Shown: positions 12,732 to 21,883 of the stretch, one piece after another
Layout of the letters: each line of letters opens with the position of its first letter
Numbering within the stretch: the first letter of the stretch is position 1
Assembly (NCBI GenBank): GCA_020628545.1
Contig: JAHDEX010000012.1
Span: 17,393 to 81,392 of the forward strand
Source of the DNA: Paracoccaceae bacterium
GTDB taxonomy: Bacteria; Pseudomonadota; Alphaproteobacteria; Rhodobacterales; Rhodobacteraceae
Direction: 5' to 3'
Length of the DNA stretch: 64,000 nucleotides
Notes under the pieces: model-generated
Told to the model about the DNA's origin: nothing
The model's database searches: none
What the model saw: the letters and a program-made list of their open reading frames with translations, nothing else
Position numbers and translations under genes: made by a program

Positions 12732-13174
12732 TTTGCAGAAACCCTGGCTTCAAAAAGGAAGCTGTAATTGAGGGCAATCCTGTAGGGCCCGATTAGGTCA
12801 TTCTGTGCCTTGAGGCTGATCCGGTCATTTTCGTCAACGATCAGCGGGTCCTTAAACGAACCCTCACCAATTTCCTTAAATGTCACAGCCAAGGGCGTAT
12901 CACTCGACTCCGCGGCGTCCATACCAAGCGGCTTCGCGGTCTTGTGAATGCGGAGGTTGAGCGAACCGGATGACGCAGGCGGGTCAATGAAAGCCGCGGC
13001 CTGAAATCGAGTGATGCGGCCTGCCGGAAACCGAATGCGCACGCCTTCCGGCACGAAATTTGGGCGCACGAAATCATTTTGAAGAAAGATGCTAGCGCCG
13101 GGAGCAGCATACATCGTGGACGTGGGGATCAGTACTCCGAAACCAAGTACCAATTGACCTTGTCGATATAACAA
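12728..13174 (-). CDS. Hypothetical beta-rich protein upstream of the dehydrogenase
   Basis: I do not recognise this protein. The best start is a TTG at 13174 with a strong GAGGAGGGG just upstream, giving 148 residues; TTG 13228 is possible but unsupported, and ATG 13114 is the first ATG. The sequence is rich in strand-like segments (GVRIRFPAGRITRFQAAAF, GSLNLRIHKTA, YRIALNYSFLFEA), has no cysteines after the start, no clear signal peptide and no membrane span. It overlaps the dehydrogenase start by four bases, a normal sign of translational coupling. Function unknown. Confidence 0.55.
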   Translation of the reverse strand: MLYRQGQLVLGFGVLIPTSTMYAAPGASIFLQNDFVRPNFVPEGVRIRFPAGRITRFQAAAFIDPPASSGSLNLRIHKTAKPLGMDAAESSDTPLAVTFKEIGEGSFKDPLIVDENDRISLKAQNDLIGPYRIALNYSFLFEARVSAK

Positions 13175-13299
13175 ACTCCCCTCCTCACGACGAAACGCGT
13201 TGCAGTCAGTTGCACATCTTCGTCGCAAATTGGCAAGCCTGGGCAGGTTTGCACATCACCATACTGGACCTGCGGCCCACCTACCCTTACGCAAGTCGC

Positions 13300-14154
13300 A
13301 TGATTTACGCCTCTGCTGATGAATGGCGCAATGCGCCCAACAAACGTGTCTTGCTGTTCGCCATGTCCGGCCTCGGCAAGACTTACCTGTCCCACATGCT
13401 GCGCCAGACCGGAGAGTGGTTCCACTACTCGATCGATTACCGGATCGGGACGCGGTACATGGGCGAGGCGATTGCGGACAACGCCAAACGCGAGGCGATG
13501 AAAGTGCCGTTCCTGCGGGATCTTCTGCGGTCGAACTCGATCTATATCGGGTCGAACATCTCGTTTGATGACCTCAAACCGATGTCCTCCTATCTGGGCA
13601 AACCGGGGGATCCAAACAAGGGTGGCCTGCAGTGGGATGAATACACGCGCCGTCAGGACCAGTTTCAAGCGTCCGAAGTTGCGGCCTTGCACGACACCGG
13701 TCATTTCATCCAACGCGCGACAGACCTCTACCAATATCCCCACTTCGTCTGCGATACAGGTGGGTCGATCTGCGAATGGGTGGATGTGACCAACCCGAAC
13801 GACCCGATCATGACCGATCTGTCGTCAAAGACCCTGATGGTCTGGATTGAAGGCTCTGACGCACACAGGCAAGAGCTTATTCGCCGGTTCGACAAAGAAC
13901 CCAAACCAATGTCCTATGACCCGGTCTTTCTAAAGGCGACCTGGCACGCCTATCTGGAGGAATTTGACGTGGCCCCCGACAATGTCGACCCCGACGATTT
14001 CATCCGTTGGGCGTTCGCCAAGGCCTTGGCCCACCGCCAGCCCCGTTACCGTGCTATGGCCGAAAAGTGGGGGATCACGGTGGGAATGGACGATGTTGCG
14101 ACTGTGAAAGATGCGCAAGGCTTTGAGGAGTTGATTGCGGGCGCATTGCCGTAG
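13300..14154 (+). CDS. P-loop NTPase of unknown role
   Basis: The 284-residue product has an early nucleotide-binding loop, [14 protein letters not shown] (residues 18-31), in which the first Gly of the Walker A pattern is Ala. A later strand reads [14 protein letters not shown], and an acidic stretch [10 protein letters not shown] may hold Walker B-like residues. It looks like a kinase-type P-loop fold found in several roseobacters, but I cannot assign a substrate. ATG 13300 is chosen because the homologous-looking part begins there; a start at 13210 would collide with the divergent gene's leader. No good ribosome-binding site is seen. Confidence 0.65.
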   Translation: MIYASADEWRNAPNKRVLLFAMSGLGKTYLSHMLRQTGEWFHYSIDYRIGTRYMGEAIADNAKREAMKVPFLRDLLRSNSIYIGSNISFDDLKPMSSYLGKPGDPNKGGLQWDEYTRRQDQFQASEVAALHDTGHFIQRATDLYQYPHFVCDTGGSICEWVDVTNPNDPIMTDLSSKTLMVWIEGSDAHRQELIRRFDKEPKPMSYDPVFLKATWHAYLEEFDVAPDNVDPDDFIRWAFAKALAHRQPRYRAMAEKWGITVGMDDVATVKDAQGFEELIAGALP

Positions 14155-14281
14155 GCCGGGGGCTTACCCCGGCAATCCCGGTTGCCGACCCGCGATCCCA
14201 CACCCTCGTGACCCGCACACCCCTTGCACCCTCAGATCATTCACCCTACCTCTGCCGTCCAACCTGACCAGAGACAGATCG

Positions 14282-15196
14282 ATGCCCATCAAACTCCCCG
14301 CCGCCCTGCCCGCCTTCGACGTTCTCCGGGACGAAGGTGTCATGGTGCTGGACGAGGACACAGCAGCGCGGCAAGATATCCGCCCCCTGCGGATCGGCCT
14401 CCTCAACCTGATGCCCAAGAAGATCCAGACGGAAAACCAGTTCGCCCGCCTCATCGGGGCCACGCCGTTGCAGATCGAACTGACCCTGATCCGGATGTCC
14501 GAACACCAGACCAAGAACACGGCCGCGGCTCACATGGCTGAGTTCTACAAACCGTTCCAGGAGGTCAAAGATGAGAAGTTTGACGGACTGATTATCACCG
14601 GCGCGCCGATTGAGCATCTCCCGTTTGAAGAGGTCACCTATTGGGATGAGCTGACCGAAGTCATGAACTGGACCCAAACCAATGTGCATTCCACATTTGG
14701 CGTCTGTTGGGGGGGCATGGCGATGATCAACCACTTCCACAATGTGCCAAAGCACATTCTGGACGAAAAATCTTTCGGCTGCTTCCGTCATCAGGTCACA
14801 GATCCAGCGAGCCCGTATTTGCGTGGTTTTTCAGACGATTGCGTGATCCCGGTGAGCCGCTGGACTGAGATGCGTCAGGACGAAATTGATGCGGCTGGCC
14901 TGAAAACGCTGATCACCAGCAACTTTTCTGGCCCCTGCCTCGTGGAAGATAGGGAACATCGCGCTCTCTATATCTTCAACCACTTTGAATACGACAGTGG
15001 GACGCTGAAACAGGAATACGACCGCGACATCGCAGAAGGCACGCCGATCAACGTGCCGGTCAACTATTATCCGGAGGATGATCCGACCAGAGACCCGCAG
15101 AACCGTTGGCGCAGTCATGCGCATCTGCTCTACGGCAACTGGATCAATGAGATCTATCAAACAACCCCTTATGACTTGGCGCAGATTGGCACTTAA
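14282..15196 (+). CDS. metAA: Homoserine O-acetyltransferase of the MetA family
   Basis: MetA acylates homoserine for methionine synthesis. The 304-residue protein shows the catalytic Cys142 (STFGVCWGG), a later HFEYD holding the triad His and Glu, and the family start MPIKLP. The residue that sets acyl-CoA choice is Glu111, in [11 protein letters not shown]; established work on this family links Glu here to acetyl-CoA and Gly to succinyl-CoA, so I predict acetyl transfer. ATG 14282 fits family length; earlier in-frame starts lack support. The following hydrolase gene begins inside its last codons. Confidence 0.93.
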   Translation: MPIKLPAALPAFDVLRDEGVMVLDEDTAARQDIRPLRIGLLNLMPKKIQTENQFARLIGATPLQIELTLIRMSEHQTKNTAAAHMAEFYKPFQEVKDEKFDGLIITGAPIEHLPFEEVTYWDELTEVMNWTQTNVHSTFGVCWGGMAMINHFHNVPKHILDEKSFGCFRHQVTDPASPYLRGFSDDCVIPVSRWTEMRQDEIDAAGLKTLITSNFSGPCLVEDREHRALYIFNHFEYDSGTLKQEYDRDIAEGTPINVPVNYYPEDDPTRDPQNRWRSHAHLLYGNWINEIYQTTPYDLAQIGT

Positions 15197-16181
15197 CGCA
15201 CTTCTTGTTCTCCTCGTGATCGCCGCGATCTTTGCGGCGGTGACGGCCTATCTGGCGCGTCAACAGATCATCGAAGCCGAAGCGCGCTTTCCACCCATTG
15301 GTGCCTTCGTTGACGTCGCAGGGCGGCAGGTCCACTACATCCAACAAGGCAGCGGGCCGCATGTTGTGCTGCTTCATGGTGCAGGTGGCAACTTGCGCGA
15401 GTTCACAGTCGGACCGATCATGGACCGCCTTGCAGAGCGCTATACCGTAACCGTTTTTGATCGTCCCGGGCTGGGGTACTCTGATCGTGTTCCTGATATT
15501 CCAACTGGCGCCTTCGCTGTTGAGGGCGATCCTCCCATTGCGCAAGCCCGCGTGTTGCGCGCTGCGGCGGCTCAGCTTGGTATCCAGGCTCCAATCGTCG
15601 TGGGCCACAGTTTTGGCGGTATCGTCGCCATGGCCTGGGCGAACCTCGGCCTTGACACAGATGTCCCAGAGAATGCCCGGGCTGTCGTGTCTTACGCCGG
15701 CGTCCTGATGCCTTGGCCGGGTGAATTGGGGACGTATTACACCGCGCTCGGAAGCCGAATTGGGGGTGCCTTTGTCATTCCAACGCTGTCAGCCTACGCG
15801 ACGGAAGAGCGTATCAATGAAAGCATCCCAGGCATCTTCGCACCGAACCCCGTGCCTGATGACTATATCGCAAAAATAGGCGCACCGCTGACGGTGCGGA
15901 CCCCTAATTTCCGCGCGAATGTCCGGCAGGTGAACACCTTACGCCCACATGTGGTGGAGATGTCCCAGCGGTATCCGGAACTGACCCTGCCGATTGAGGT
16001 CATCCACGGCACGGAAGATGACACCGTTCCTATGGTCGTTCATCCGCAAGAACTGATGAAGATCGTCGATACGGTCAATCTGACCCCGCTCGCAGGTGTC
16101 GGCCACATGCCACATCATGCTGACCCAGATGCCGCAATTGCTGCGATAGATCGCGCTGCCGCGCGCGCTCCATTGCCTTAA
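15171..16181 (+). CDS. Membrane-anchored alpha/beta-hydrolase
   Basis: The 336-residue product begins with one hydrophobic helix (about residues 7-28), then an alpha/beta-hydrolase domain with the oxyanion motif LLHGAGGN, the nucleophile elbow GHSFGG (Ser147), the acid region HGTEDD and a C-terminal GVGHMPHH carrying the catalytic His. The hydrophobic start suggests a domain held on the outer face of the inner membrane. ATG 15171 overlaps metA by 26 bases; ATG 15147 is possible. Neither has a clear ribosome-binding site, so coupling to metA is likely. Substrate unknown. Confidence 0.82.
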   Translation: MTWRRLALNALLVLLVIAAIFAAVTAYLARQQIIEAEARFPPIGAFVDVAGRQVHYIQQGSGPHVVLLHGAGGNLREFTVGPIMDRLAERYTVTVFDRPGLGYSDRVPDIPTGAFAVEGDPPIAQARVLRAAAAQLGIQAPIVVGHSFGGIVAMAWANLGLDTDVPENARAVVSYAGVLMPWPGELGTYYTALGSRIGGAFVIPTLSAYATEERINESIPGIFAPNPVPDDYIAKIGAPLTVRTPNFRANVRQVNTLRPHVVEMSQRYPELTLPIEVIHGTEDDTVPMVVHPQELMKIVDTVNLTPLAGVGHMPHHADPDAAIAAIDRAAARAPLP

Positions 16182-16226
16182 CCCCATGTGAACGCCATAT
16201 ACACTGAACACAGTGAAAGGGCTGCA

Positions 16227-17099
16227 ATGGCAAACGCGGACACAAAACCACTCGATGGCGGCATCAGCAAATTCTATGCAGAGGACGCACCTGAAGATGT
16301 TGTCAAAGCGATCAAGGACGCCAAAAAGGGTAAGATTCTTGAGCCGAGCTACCCCTACGACAAACGCTGGGACAAGGATGCGTATGAGGCTGCACTAGAG
16401 GATTTGCAGATCCAATTGGTGCGCATGCAGTCCTGGGTGAAGGAAACTGGCCAGCGTGTGGCGATCGTCTTCGAAGGACGCGATGCCGCTGGCAAAGGGG
16501 GGACGATCAAGCGCTTCCGCGAAAATCTGAACCCACGGGTTGCCCGCACCGTCGCCTTGTCGAAACCGACCGAGAAAGAAGCCGGGGAGTGGTATTTCCA
16601 GCGCTATGTCGACCACCTGCCAACCGCGGGTGAAATCGTGTTCTTCGACCGCTCATGGTACAATCGCGGCGTGGTGGAACATGTGTTTGACTTCTGTACG
16701 GAGGACCAACGCGAAAAGTGGTTCGCGCAGGTGCCTGATTTTGAGCGTATGATTACAAATGACGGGATCCGGCTGTTCAAGATTTGGCTCAATGTCGGAC
16801 AAGCCACGCAGCTCAAACGCTTTCTCGATCGCGAGAATGACCCGCTGAAACAGTGGAAGCTGTCATGGATCGACGTAAAGGGTCTTTCGAAATGGGATGC
16901 CTATACGCATGCCATCAATGAAACTCTGACCCGCACCCACGCGGACTTTGCCCCATGGACCGTGGTGCGCTCGGACGACAAGAAACGCGCGCGGGTGAAC
17001 GCGATCCGCTCCGTGCTGCAGCATCTCGACTACCCCGGCAAGGACATCGGTGAGATTGACACCAAAATCGCGGGAGGTCCCGACATCTGGAATGCCTAA
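16227..17099 (+). CDS. ppk2: Polyphosphate kinase 2
   Basis: PPK2 transfers phosphate between polyphosphate and nucleoside di- or monophosphates in the cytoplasm. The 290-residue protein has Walker [11 protein letters not shown] (residues 84-93), Walker B-like [11 protein letters not shown] and the lid region [12 protein letters not shown]; one domain of this size is typical of class I enzymes that use diphosphates. ATG 16227 has AAAGGG six bases upstream and is preferred to 16188. The next gene starts inside its stop region, so the kinase and a TetR regulator share a message. Confidence 0.94.
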   Translation: MANADTKPLDGGISKFYAEDAPEDVVKAIKDAKKGKILEPSYPYDKRWDKDAYEAALEDLQIQLVRMQSWVKETGQRVAIVFEGRDAAGKGGTIKRFRENLNPRVARTVALSKPTEKEAGEWYFQRYVDHLPTAGEIVFFDRSWYNRGVVEHVFDFCTEDQREKWFAQVPDFERMITNDGIRLFKIWLNVGQATQLKRFLDRENDPLKQWKLSWIDVKGLSKWDAYTHAINETLTRTHADFAPWTVVRSDDKKRARVNAIRSVLQHLDYPGKDIGEIDTKIAGGPDIWNA

Positions 17100-17709
17100 G
17101 CGCGGTTATCATCATGGCAATCTGCGAGAGGCATTGGTTGAATCTTGCCTGAAACTGATTGAACAGAAAGGCCCCACCGGCTTTTCGCTGTCCGAAGCGG
17201 CGCGCGAGGCTGGCGTGACGCCTGCCGCCGTTTACCGTCACTTTGAAGGCCGTGAAGACCTGATCGCAGAAGCGGCGCTGCAGGGCTATGAGATTTTTGG
17301 CGACCTGATGGAACACGCTTATGACGGCGGAAAACCATCGGCTCTATCCGCATTTCTCGCCACAGGCCGCGCCTACCTCGCCTTCGCCAACAAATTTCCC
17401 GGCCACTACGTCGCCATGTTTGAATCGGGCATCTCCATCCAGCGGAACCCGGCGCTCAACGCGGCGGCAACGCGCGCGCTCGGCACTTTGGAAAAAGCCG
17501 CGGCCGACCTGAGCGAGCACATCCCATCCGACAAACGCCCCCCCGCTCAAATGTTCTCAGCGCACGTCTGGGCGATGAGCCATGGCGTGGTTGAGCTCTT
17601 TGCGCGCGGCTCCCCGGGCACCAAAAGCCCCTTCCCACCTGATGATCTACTCGAAACCGGAATCGGGATTTACCTCCGCGGCCTCGGCCTGATCCCGCCG
17701 GACCACTAG
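17092..17709 (+). CDS. TetR-family transcriptional regulator
   Basis: The 205-residue protein starts [15 protein letters not shown], with a TetR helix-turn-helix near residues 25-50 ([29 protein letters not shown]) and an all-helical C-terminal ligand domain. The [10 protein letters not shown] start is shared with a WHG/TetR_C_33-type subgroup often linked to fatty-acid or envelope control. The ATG overlaps the ppk2 stop by eight bases. Its targets are unknown; ppk2 and the downstream PagL-like gene are the nearest candidates. Confidence 0.88.
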   Translation: MPKRGYHHGNLREALVESCLKLIEQKGPTGFSLSEAAREAGVTPAAVYRHFEGREDLIAEAALQGYEIFGDLMEHAYDGGKPSALSAFLATGRAYLAFANKFPGHYVAMFESGISIQRNPALNAAATRALGTLEKAAADLSEHIPSDKRPPAQMFSAHVWAMSHGVVELFARGSPGTKSPFPPDDLLETGIGIYLRGLGLIPPDH

Positions 17710-17722
17710 CGCGATACCTTGA

Positions 17723-17757
17723 TCTTCTTTTGGATAAAAATACCTCCGCCGGAGGCA
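17723..17757 (+). repeat. Intergenic element, copy 1 (TAAAAATACCT then inverted repeat)
   Basis: After the tetR stop comes a pyrimidine tract TCTTCTTTTGG, then TAAAAATACCT and the small inverted repeat CCTCCG-C-CGGAGG (17743-17755). A similar arrangement is found at 23131-23165, also just after a plus-strand stop. It may be a dispersed 3' element or degenerate terminator. Confidence 0.45.
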
Positions 17758-17788
17758 TCCAACCGCGCCACACCCACAGGAGCATGAC

Positions 17789-18343
17789 ATGGACGGCACA
17801 CTTGCACTCATCTGGTTGCTTACCAGTCTCGGCGATATGTACGTGAATGACTGCCCAGATGAATGCTTGAATGTCGAACGCGTGCAGCCGCGTGTGTCTT
17901 ATCAAGTCGCTGATGTGCAGTTTAACGAAGAGAGCATCGCGCAGGAATTCTATCTTGGCTACGACAGCCACCGGCAACCCGGACCGTTCAACCCGACCTA
18001 TGGGTTGTCTCTGACGACGGATGGGTCTGCGTGGTTTGGTATTGGGTGGAAGTGGACATCGCAAAACGTCATCGACAGCCCATTCTTTATCGAAACATCT
18101 TTGATGCCAGGCTTTTATCGGGCGGGCGACGGTCCTGATCTTGGCGGCGTGCTGCAGTTTCGCTCTGCCCTTGGTGTCGGGTACGAGTTCGACAACGGCA
18201 ACACGCTGACCGTCAGCTACGATCATCGGTCCAATGCTGACACACAATCGCTGAACCCTGGGCTGGAAACGCTTTCGATCCGCTACGCCGTGGCTTGGGA
18301 TGCAAGTCGCGGTCGCTTCCGCCCGTTCAAAGACTGGCAATAA
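17789..18343 (+). CDS. PagL-like lipid A 3-O-deacylase (acyloxyacyl hydrolase family)
   Basis: PagL is an outer-membrane barrel esterase that removes the 3-O acyl chain from lipid A. The 184-residue product keeps the catalytic geometry: His146 and Ser148 in SYDHRSNA and Glu160 in LNPGLETLSIRY, that is His, +2 Ser, +14 Glu, exactly the PagL spacing. Alternating strand segments (GSAWFGIGWKW, ALGVGYEF) fit a barrel. The N-terminus is hydrophobic but a clean signal cleavage site is not obvious. AGGAG lies upstream of the ATG. It follows tetR by 79 bases and faces rpsI across a terminator. Confidence 0.78.
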   Translation: MDGTLALIWLLTSLGDMYVNDCPDECLNVERVQPRVSYQVADVQFNEESIAQEFYLGYDSHRQPGPFNPTYGLSLTTDGSAWFGIGWKWTSQNVIDSPFFIETSLMPGFYRAGDGPDLGGVLQFRSALGVGYEFDNGNTLTVSYDHRSNADTQSLNPGLETLSIRYAVAWDASRGRFRPFKDWQ

Positions 18344-18353
18344 CGCCCTAAGC

Positions 18354-18381
18354 AAAAAGGGCGCCCCGCAGGACGCCCTTT
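18354..18381 (-). terminator. Terminator of rplM-rpsI (possibly bidirectional)
   Basis: AAAGGGCG (18356-18363) pairs with CGCCCTTT (18374-18381) around a ten-base loop, and the minus strand continues into a run of five T. It lies 21 bases past the rpsI stop and 13 after the convergent deacylase stop. Confidence 0.82.
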
Positions 18382-18401
18382 CCAAAACATGTCCAAACAG
18401 C

Positions 18402-18905
18402 TTAACGCTTGGAGAACTGGAAGCTCTTACGGGCTTTCGCTTTACCGTATTTCTTCCGCTCAACCACACGGCTGTCGCGTGTCAGGAAGCCAGCGGCCTT
18501 CAGTGCCGGACGCAAGGACGGATCATAAAGCTGCAAAGCTTTCGAAACACCGTGCTTCACCGCACCAGCCTGACCGGACAGCCCACCGCCTTTGACAGTC
18601 GCAACCACGTCGAACTGTCCAGAGACGCCCGCGACCGAGAATGGCTGAGCGAGGATCATCTGCAGCACGGGACGTGCGAAGTAGACGCTCATTTCCTTAC
18701 CGTTCACGGTGACCTTGCCGGAGCCCGGTTTGATCCAAACGCGGGCCACCGCGTCTTTCCGCTTGCCGGTGGCGTAGGAGCGGCCGAGTTCGTCACGAAC
18801 TGGCTCACGGTTGATTTCGACCGCTGCTGCCGCGGCAGGTGCTTCAGCTGTAACGCCATCAGCCACTTGGCCAAGCTCTTCCAAAGAGTTCACTTGATCA
18901 GCCAT
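18402..18905 (-). CDS. rpsI: 30S ribosomal protein S9
   Basis: S9 sits in the head of the small subunit, its C-terminal tail reaching the P-site tRNA. The 167-residue protein has an alphaproteobacterial N-terminal extension (about 37 residues, Ala/Glu-rich), the core [14 protein letters not shown], and the basic tail ending [11 protein letters not shown]. It overlaps the rplM stop by one base, the standard L13-S9 operon. Confidence 0.98.
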   Translation of the reverse strand: MADQVNSLEELGQVADGVTAEAPAAAAAVEINREPVRDELGRSYATGKRKDAVARVWIKPGSGKVTVNGKEMSVYFARPVLQMILAQPFSVAGVSGQFDVVATVKGGGLSGQAGAVKHGVSKALQLYDPSLRPALKAAGFLTRDSRVVERKKYGKAKARKSFQFSKR

Positions 18906-19402
18906 TATGCGCTCCCAGGTGTGCCGGTTGTTTCGGCTTGATGTTGCGTGCGTGTGTTCTTCTTGTTCATCGCTTTCACGTCGAGAACTTCAGGCTTCTG
19001 AGCGTCCATGCCGTGCTCAGTGCCTGCAAAGACACGCAGGTGTGTCATTTGTTTTTTGGACAGCGGACCGCCTGGCAGCATGCGCTGCACGGCTTTCATG
19101 ATCACGCGCTCTGGGTGTGCACCTTCAAGGATCTGACCCTTTGTGCGGCTCTTGATCCCGCCAGGGTGGCCGGTGTGCCAGTAGTATTTTTCGTCACGCT
19201 TGTTGCCGGTCATTTGGATCTTCTCGGCGTTGATGACGATCACGTTGTCGCCCATGTCCATGGACGGTGTGAAGGATGGCTTGTGCTTGCCGCGCAAGCG
19301 CATCGCGATGATCGAAGCAAGACGGCCCAGAACAACGCCTTCAGCGTCAATCAGGATCCATTTCTTGTCGACATCTGCTGGAGTTGCAGAAAAAGTTTTC
19401 AT
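18905..19402 (-). CDS. rplM: 50S ribosomal protein L13
   Basis: L13 is an early-assembly protein of the large subunit. The 165-residue product has the conserved [16 protein letters not shown], the nucleotide-fold region [11 protein letters not shown], and [15 protein letters not shown]-terminal extension of about 15 residues rich in Thr, Gln and Gly follows the usual end. It is the first gene of rplM-rpsI, with a good promoter at 19454-19481. Confidence 0.98.
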   Translation of the reverse strand: MKTFSATPADVDKKWILIDAEGVVLGRLASIIAMRLRGKHKPSFTPSMDMGDNVIVINAEKIQMTGNKRDEKYYWHTGHPGGIKSRTKGQILEGAHPERVIMKAVQRMLPGGPLSKKQMTHLRVFAGTEHGMDAQKPEVLDVKAMNKKNTRTQHQAETTGTPGSA

Positions 19403-19453
19403 ATCTCACCAAAACGGTTCGGGGGCGGTTCGCCCTGTCATTCGGATGAGAGG

Positions 19454-19481
19454 CTTATAAAGATCGCAACGCACAGGTCAA
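19454..19481 (-). promoter_or_regulatory. Sigma70-type promoter of rplM-rpsI
   Basis: On the minus strand a -35 TTGACC (complement of 19476-19481) and a -10 TATAAG (complement of 19454-19459) are separated by 16 bases, about 50 bases before the rplM start. Confidence 0.65.
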
Positions 19482-19559
19482 CGGGAAGTTTCGCGATAAA
19501 ATCACTTAAAAACAATGAGTTAAAAATATGGTACTATTTTACCCCATAGGTTTTTGCGA

Positions 19560-20984
19560 TTAGGCGATCATCTGCACAGAAGGATTGCCAAGAAGCCGTC
19601 GCAGTTGTCTTATCGCCTGAACGAAGCGCTCGTGGCTGTAGTACCCGTTGATCGCAATACGGATGGCTTGAACGGCGGGACCATTGCGCAGCGTAAAGTC
19701 CTCAGCCGCTTTCAGCACGACTCCATCAGCCTCTGCGGCTTGCTTAAACGCACCAGCGCGCCAACCGTCCGGTAAGGCCAGCCACAGGAATGGCACATCC
19801 TTCGACCAGGTGACGTCGAAATTTTCCAGTATCGTCGCCGCAGCAGTCACGTCTTGCGCATAGCGCGTCCGCACTTTCTCTTGAATGGATGGCATACGCG
19901 GGTCGCCGGCGACGGCCGCGTACAGATCCGAGATGATCCGCGAGACTCCAAAATGGTTGTAAGTGGCTGTGCGCGCCAGGTTATTCGCCCACCCCTGCGG
20001 CGCAATAGCAAAGCCGATCCGCATTGCAGGCGTGATCGCCTTTGAGGGGGAAGAGACATACCACCCCAGATCGGGCAAAAGCGCGCGATAGCTGGGGCCG
20101 GTACGATTTTCGGGCGTCCGCCAAAAGCACTCATCATCGATAATGTGAACCCCATAGCGCCTTGCAAGGTCGGCAATTTCGGTGCGCCGCTTTATCGACG
20201 TTCCGCGCACTGTTGGATTGTTGACCTCACTCCCGGTGCCAAACACCTGCACGCTCCGCGTCTTGATGTAGTGTTCAAAGACATTGGGATCCGGACCTTC
20301 GTCATCCCAAGGAATGGCGAGTACCTCGGCACGCAGGGCAGCCCCCATCGTTCGGATACCGCCATAGCCAAGCTCATCCATCGCCACTACCGGATGATGT
20401 CCATGCAAAACTGTTTGCAGGATAAGAGAGATCGCATTTTGCCCTCCGTTCGTTGCGATGATGTCCTCGACTGTCATGGCGCCGGTTGGAGTCGTTGACA
20501 GCCTCGCCCACTCCGCTTCGCGCGCTGCCGCGTCCGACAACCGGTTCGGGTAGTTCATCAACGCTTCCGGTGTGATGCCCGCCGCAATGCCGCGCAAGTG
20601 ATCACGGATCAGGGCGGCCTGACCAAACTCCGGCACGACCGGACTGATCAGCTGGGTTTTGCTATCGGGCAGATCATCGGTGTCATACATCAATGGTATT
20701 TCGGTCAGCACCGGCGGCCGCGTTGTATCTGCATCGGCCACGAAGGTGCCACGCCCGACACCGGCAACCAAGCGCCCTTCGTCTGTCAGCAGTGCGTAGG
20801 CCCGTGCAACGGTGCCCGGTGTTACACCAATCCGGTAAGCAAGATCGCGCACCGGTGGCAACTTTTCTCCCGGCAACAATTGTTTCGATACAATCCCTTC
20901 CCGAATCGCTTGCGCCAATGCCTTATACTTTGACTGCTTTGCCGCCCCGAGCGTAGGTGTCCATTTTGTATCTGATACAATCAT
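19560..20984 (-). CDS. MocR/PdxR-type GntR regulator with aminotransferase domain
   Basis: The 474-residue protein joins a GntR winged helix (residues about 15-85, KLPPVRDLAYRIGVTPGTVARAY) to a fold-type I aminotransferase domain. The PLP lysine is in SSPSKAITPAMRIGF. In characterised MocR regulators PLP or its adduct acts as the effector, as in PdxR and GabR. It is divergent from a DUF1127 gene, and the 87-base spacer carries nested inverted repeats. No vitamin B6 or GABA gene is adjacent, so the target is open. Confidence 0.88.
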   Translation of the reverse strand: MIVSDTKWTPTLGAAKQSKYKALAQAIREGIVSKQLLPGEKLPPVRDLAYRIGVTPGTVARAYALLTDEGRLVAGVGRGTFVADADTTRPPVLTEIPLMYDTDDLPDSKTQLISPVVPEFGQAALIRDHLRGIAAGITPEALMNYPNRLSDAAAREAEWARLSTTPTGAMTVEDIIATNGGQNAISLILQTVLHGHHPVVAMDELGYGGIRTMGAALRAEVLAIPWDDEGPDPNVFEHYIKTRSVQVFGTGSEVNNPTVRGTSIKRRTEIADLARRYGVHIIDDECFWRTPENRTGPSYRALLPDLGWYVSSPSKAITPAMRIGFAIAPQGWANNLARTATYNHFGVSRIISDLYAAVAGDPRMPSIQEKVRTRYAQDVTAAATILENFDVTWSKDVPFLWLALPDGWRAGAFKQAAEADGVVLKAAEDFTLRNGPAVQAIRIAINGYYSHERFVQAIRQLRRLLGNPSVQMIA

Positions 20985-21008
20985 TTTCTCGACCGCGCTT
21001 ACATCTCA

Positions 21009-21055
21009 ATTGTACCAATATGACTAGGCAAGCTTGCCGAATGTGTCAATACAAT
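21009..21055. promoter_or_regulatory. Nested inverted repeats in the MocR/DUF1127 divergent promoter
   Basis: A perfect 12-base palindrome GGCAAGCTTGCC (21027-21038) is centred, to within half a base, inside an outer repeat ATTGTA (21009-21014) with TACAAT (21050-21055). TACAAT recurs at 20976-20981 beside the regulator start. This is a good candidate for the MocR operator. Confidence 0.5.
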
Positions 21056-21071
21056 CAGGAAAGGCAGTACA

Positions 21072-21302
21072 ATGTCACCCGCTTTGAGCCACCCCGCACA
21101 ACTCGCCCATTTGGCCACGCAGGCAGAGCTTCCCGCCCTCGCCCGTCTCGCCGTTGCATTTGCGGTCGTGGTGACCAAATGGGATCACAATTGGCGCAGT
21201 CGCAACGCTTTGAAACGTCTCGAAGCGCATGAGCTTGATGATGTGGGCCTCAGCCCGGCCGCGGCCCGCCGCGAAGCCAACAAACGTTTTTATCAGCGCT
21301 AG
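21072..21302 (+). CDS. DUF1127-domain protein
   Basis: The 76-residue protein has a hydrophobic helix (LARLAVAFAVVVTKW) followed by the DUF1127 signature of an Arg/Asn-rich turn and LKRLEAHELDDVGLSP. DUF1127 proteins are small, sometimes RNA-binding, and are linked to phosphate and carbon metabolism in several alphaproteobacteria. It starts 87 bases from the divergent MocR gene and is its likeliest target. Confidence 0.85.
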   Translation: MSPALSHPAQLAHLATQAELPALARLAVAFAVVVTKWDHNWRSRNALKRLEAHELDDVGLSPAAARREANKRFYQR

Positions 21303-21352
21303 CTATCCCCAACTGGGCCGGTCCACCCCGGCCCCTTTTTCCGGAGAGACCG

Positions 21353-21883
21353 ATGTTTGATCGCCAGCCGACGCTGACCAGCGGCGCCTTCAGCCTGCGC
21401 CGGCTACGCGAAGATGACCGCGATGCCTTGCGGATCGCGGCAGCGGATCCGGCAATCTGGGCGGGACACCCCGAAACCGATCGCTACGAAGCAAGCGTCT
21501 TCTACGACCTTTTCGACCAACTGTTGGCGTTCAAAGGCGCGCTTGTTATGCGGGACGGTGACACGGTGATCGGCACATCGACCTACTACACCGGCTCGAC
21601 CCAGCCAGGCACAATCGCGATCGGTTATACGTTTCTGACCCGACCCTATTGGGGCGGAAAGACCAACTTGACTATGAAAAGCATGATGCTCGCCCATGCG
21701 TTTGAAAGCTTCGATGAAGTGTGGCTGCACATCGCGCCAAGCAACCTGCGGTCACAACGGGCCACGCAGAAACTGGGTGCAACGTACAGTCATACCGAGA
21801 ATATGCAGACCAGCATGGGCCCGTGTGAGATGCAGTTTTACGTGATTTCACGTGCGGCGTGGCGGGATCGCATAGGTCAGTGA
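21353..21883 (+). CDS. GNAT-family N-acetyltransferase (RimJ/RimL-like)
   Basis: The 176-residue product begins SGAFSLRRLREDDRDAL, the usual first strand and helix of RimJ/RimL-like acetyltransferases, and ends with the IAPSNLRSQRATQKLGA motif of acetyl-CoA-binding GNATs. The acceptor is unknown; members acetylate protein N-termini or small amines. GGAGAG lies seven bases before the ATG. Its last 36 bases overlap the convergent thioesterase. Confidence 0.85.
   Translation: MFDRQPTLTSGAFSLRRLREDDRDALRIAAADPAIWAGHPETDRYEASVFYDLFDQLLAFKGALVMRDGDTVIGTSTYYTGSTQPGTIAIGYTFLTRPYWGGKTNLTMKSMMLAHAFESFDEVWLHIAPSNLRSQRATQKLGATYSHTENMQTSMGPCEMQFYVISRAAWRDRIGQ

Noticed and set aside
17456-18469. 337-codon minus-strand frame across the TetR and deacylase genes
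   Set aside because: Antisense to three convincing genes, with no domain and Arg-rich composition.
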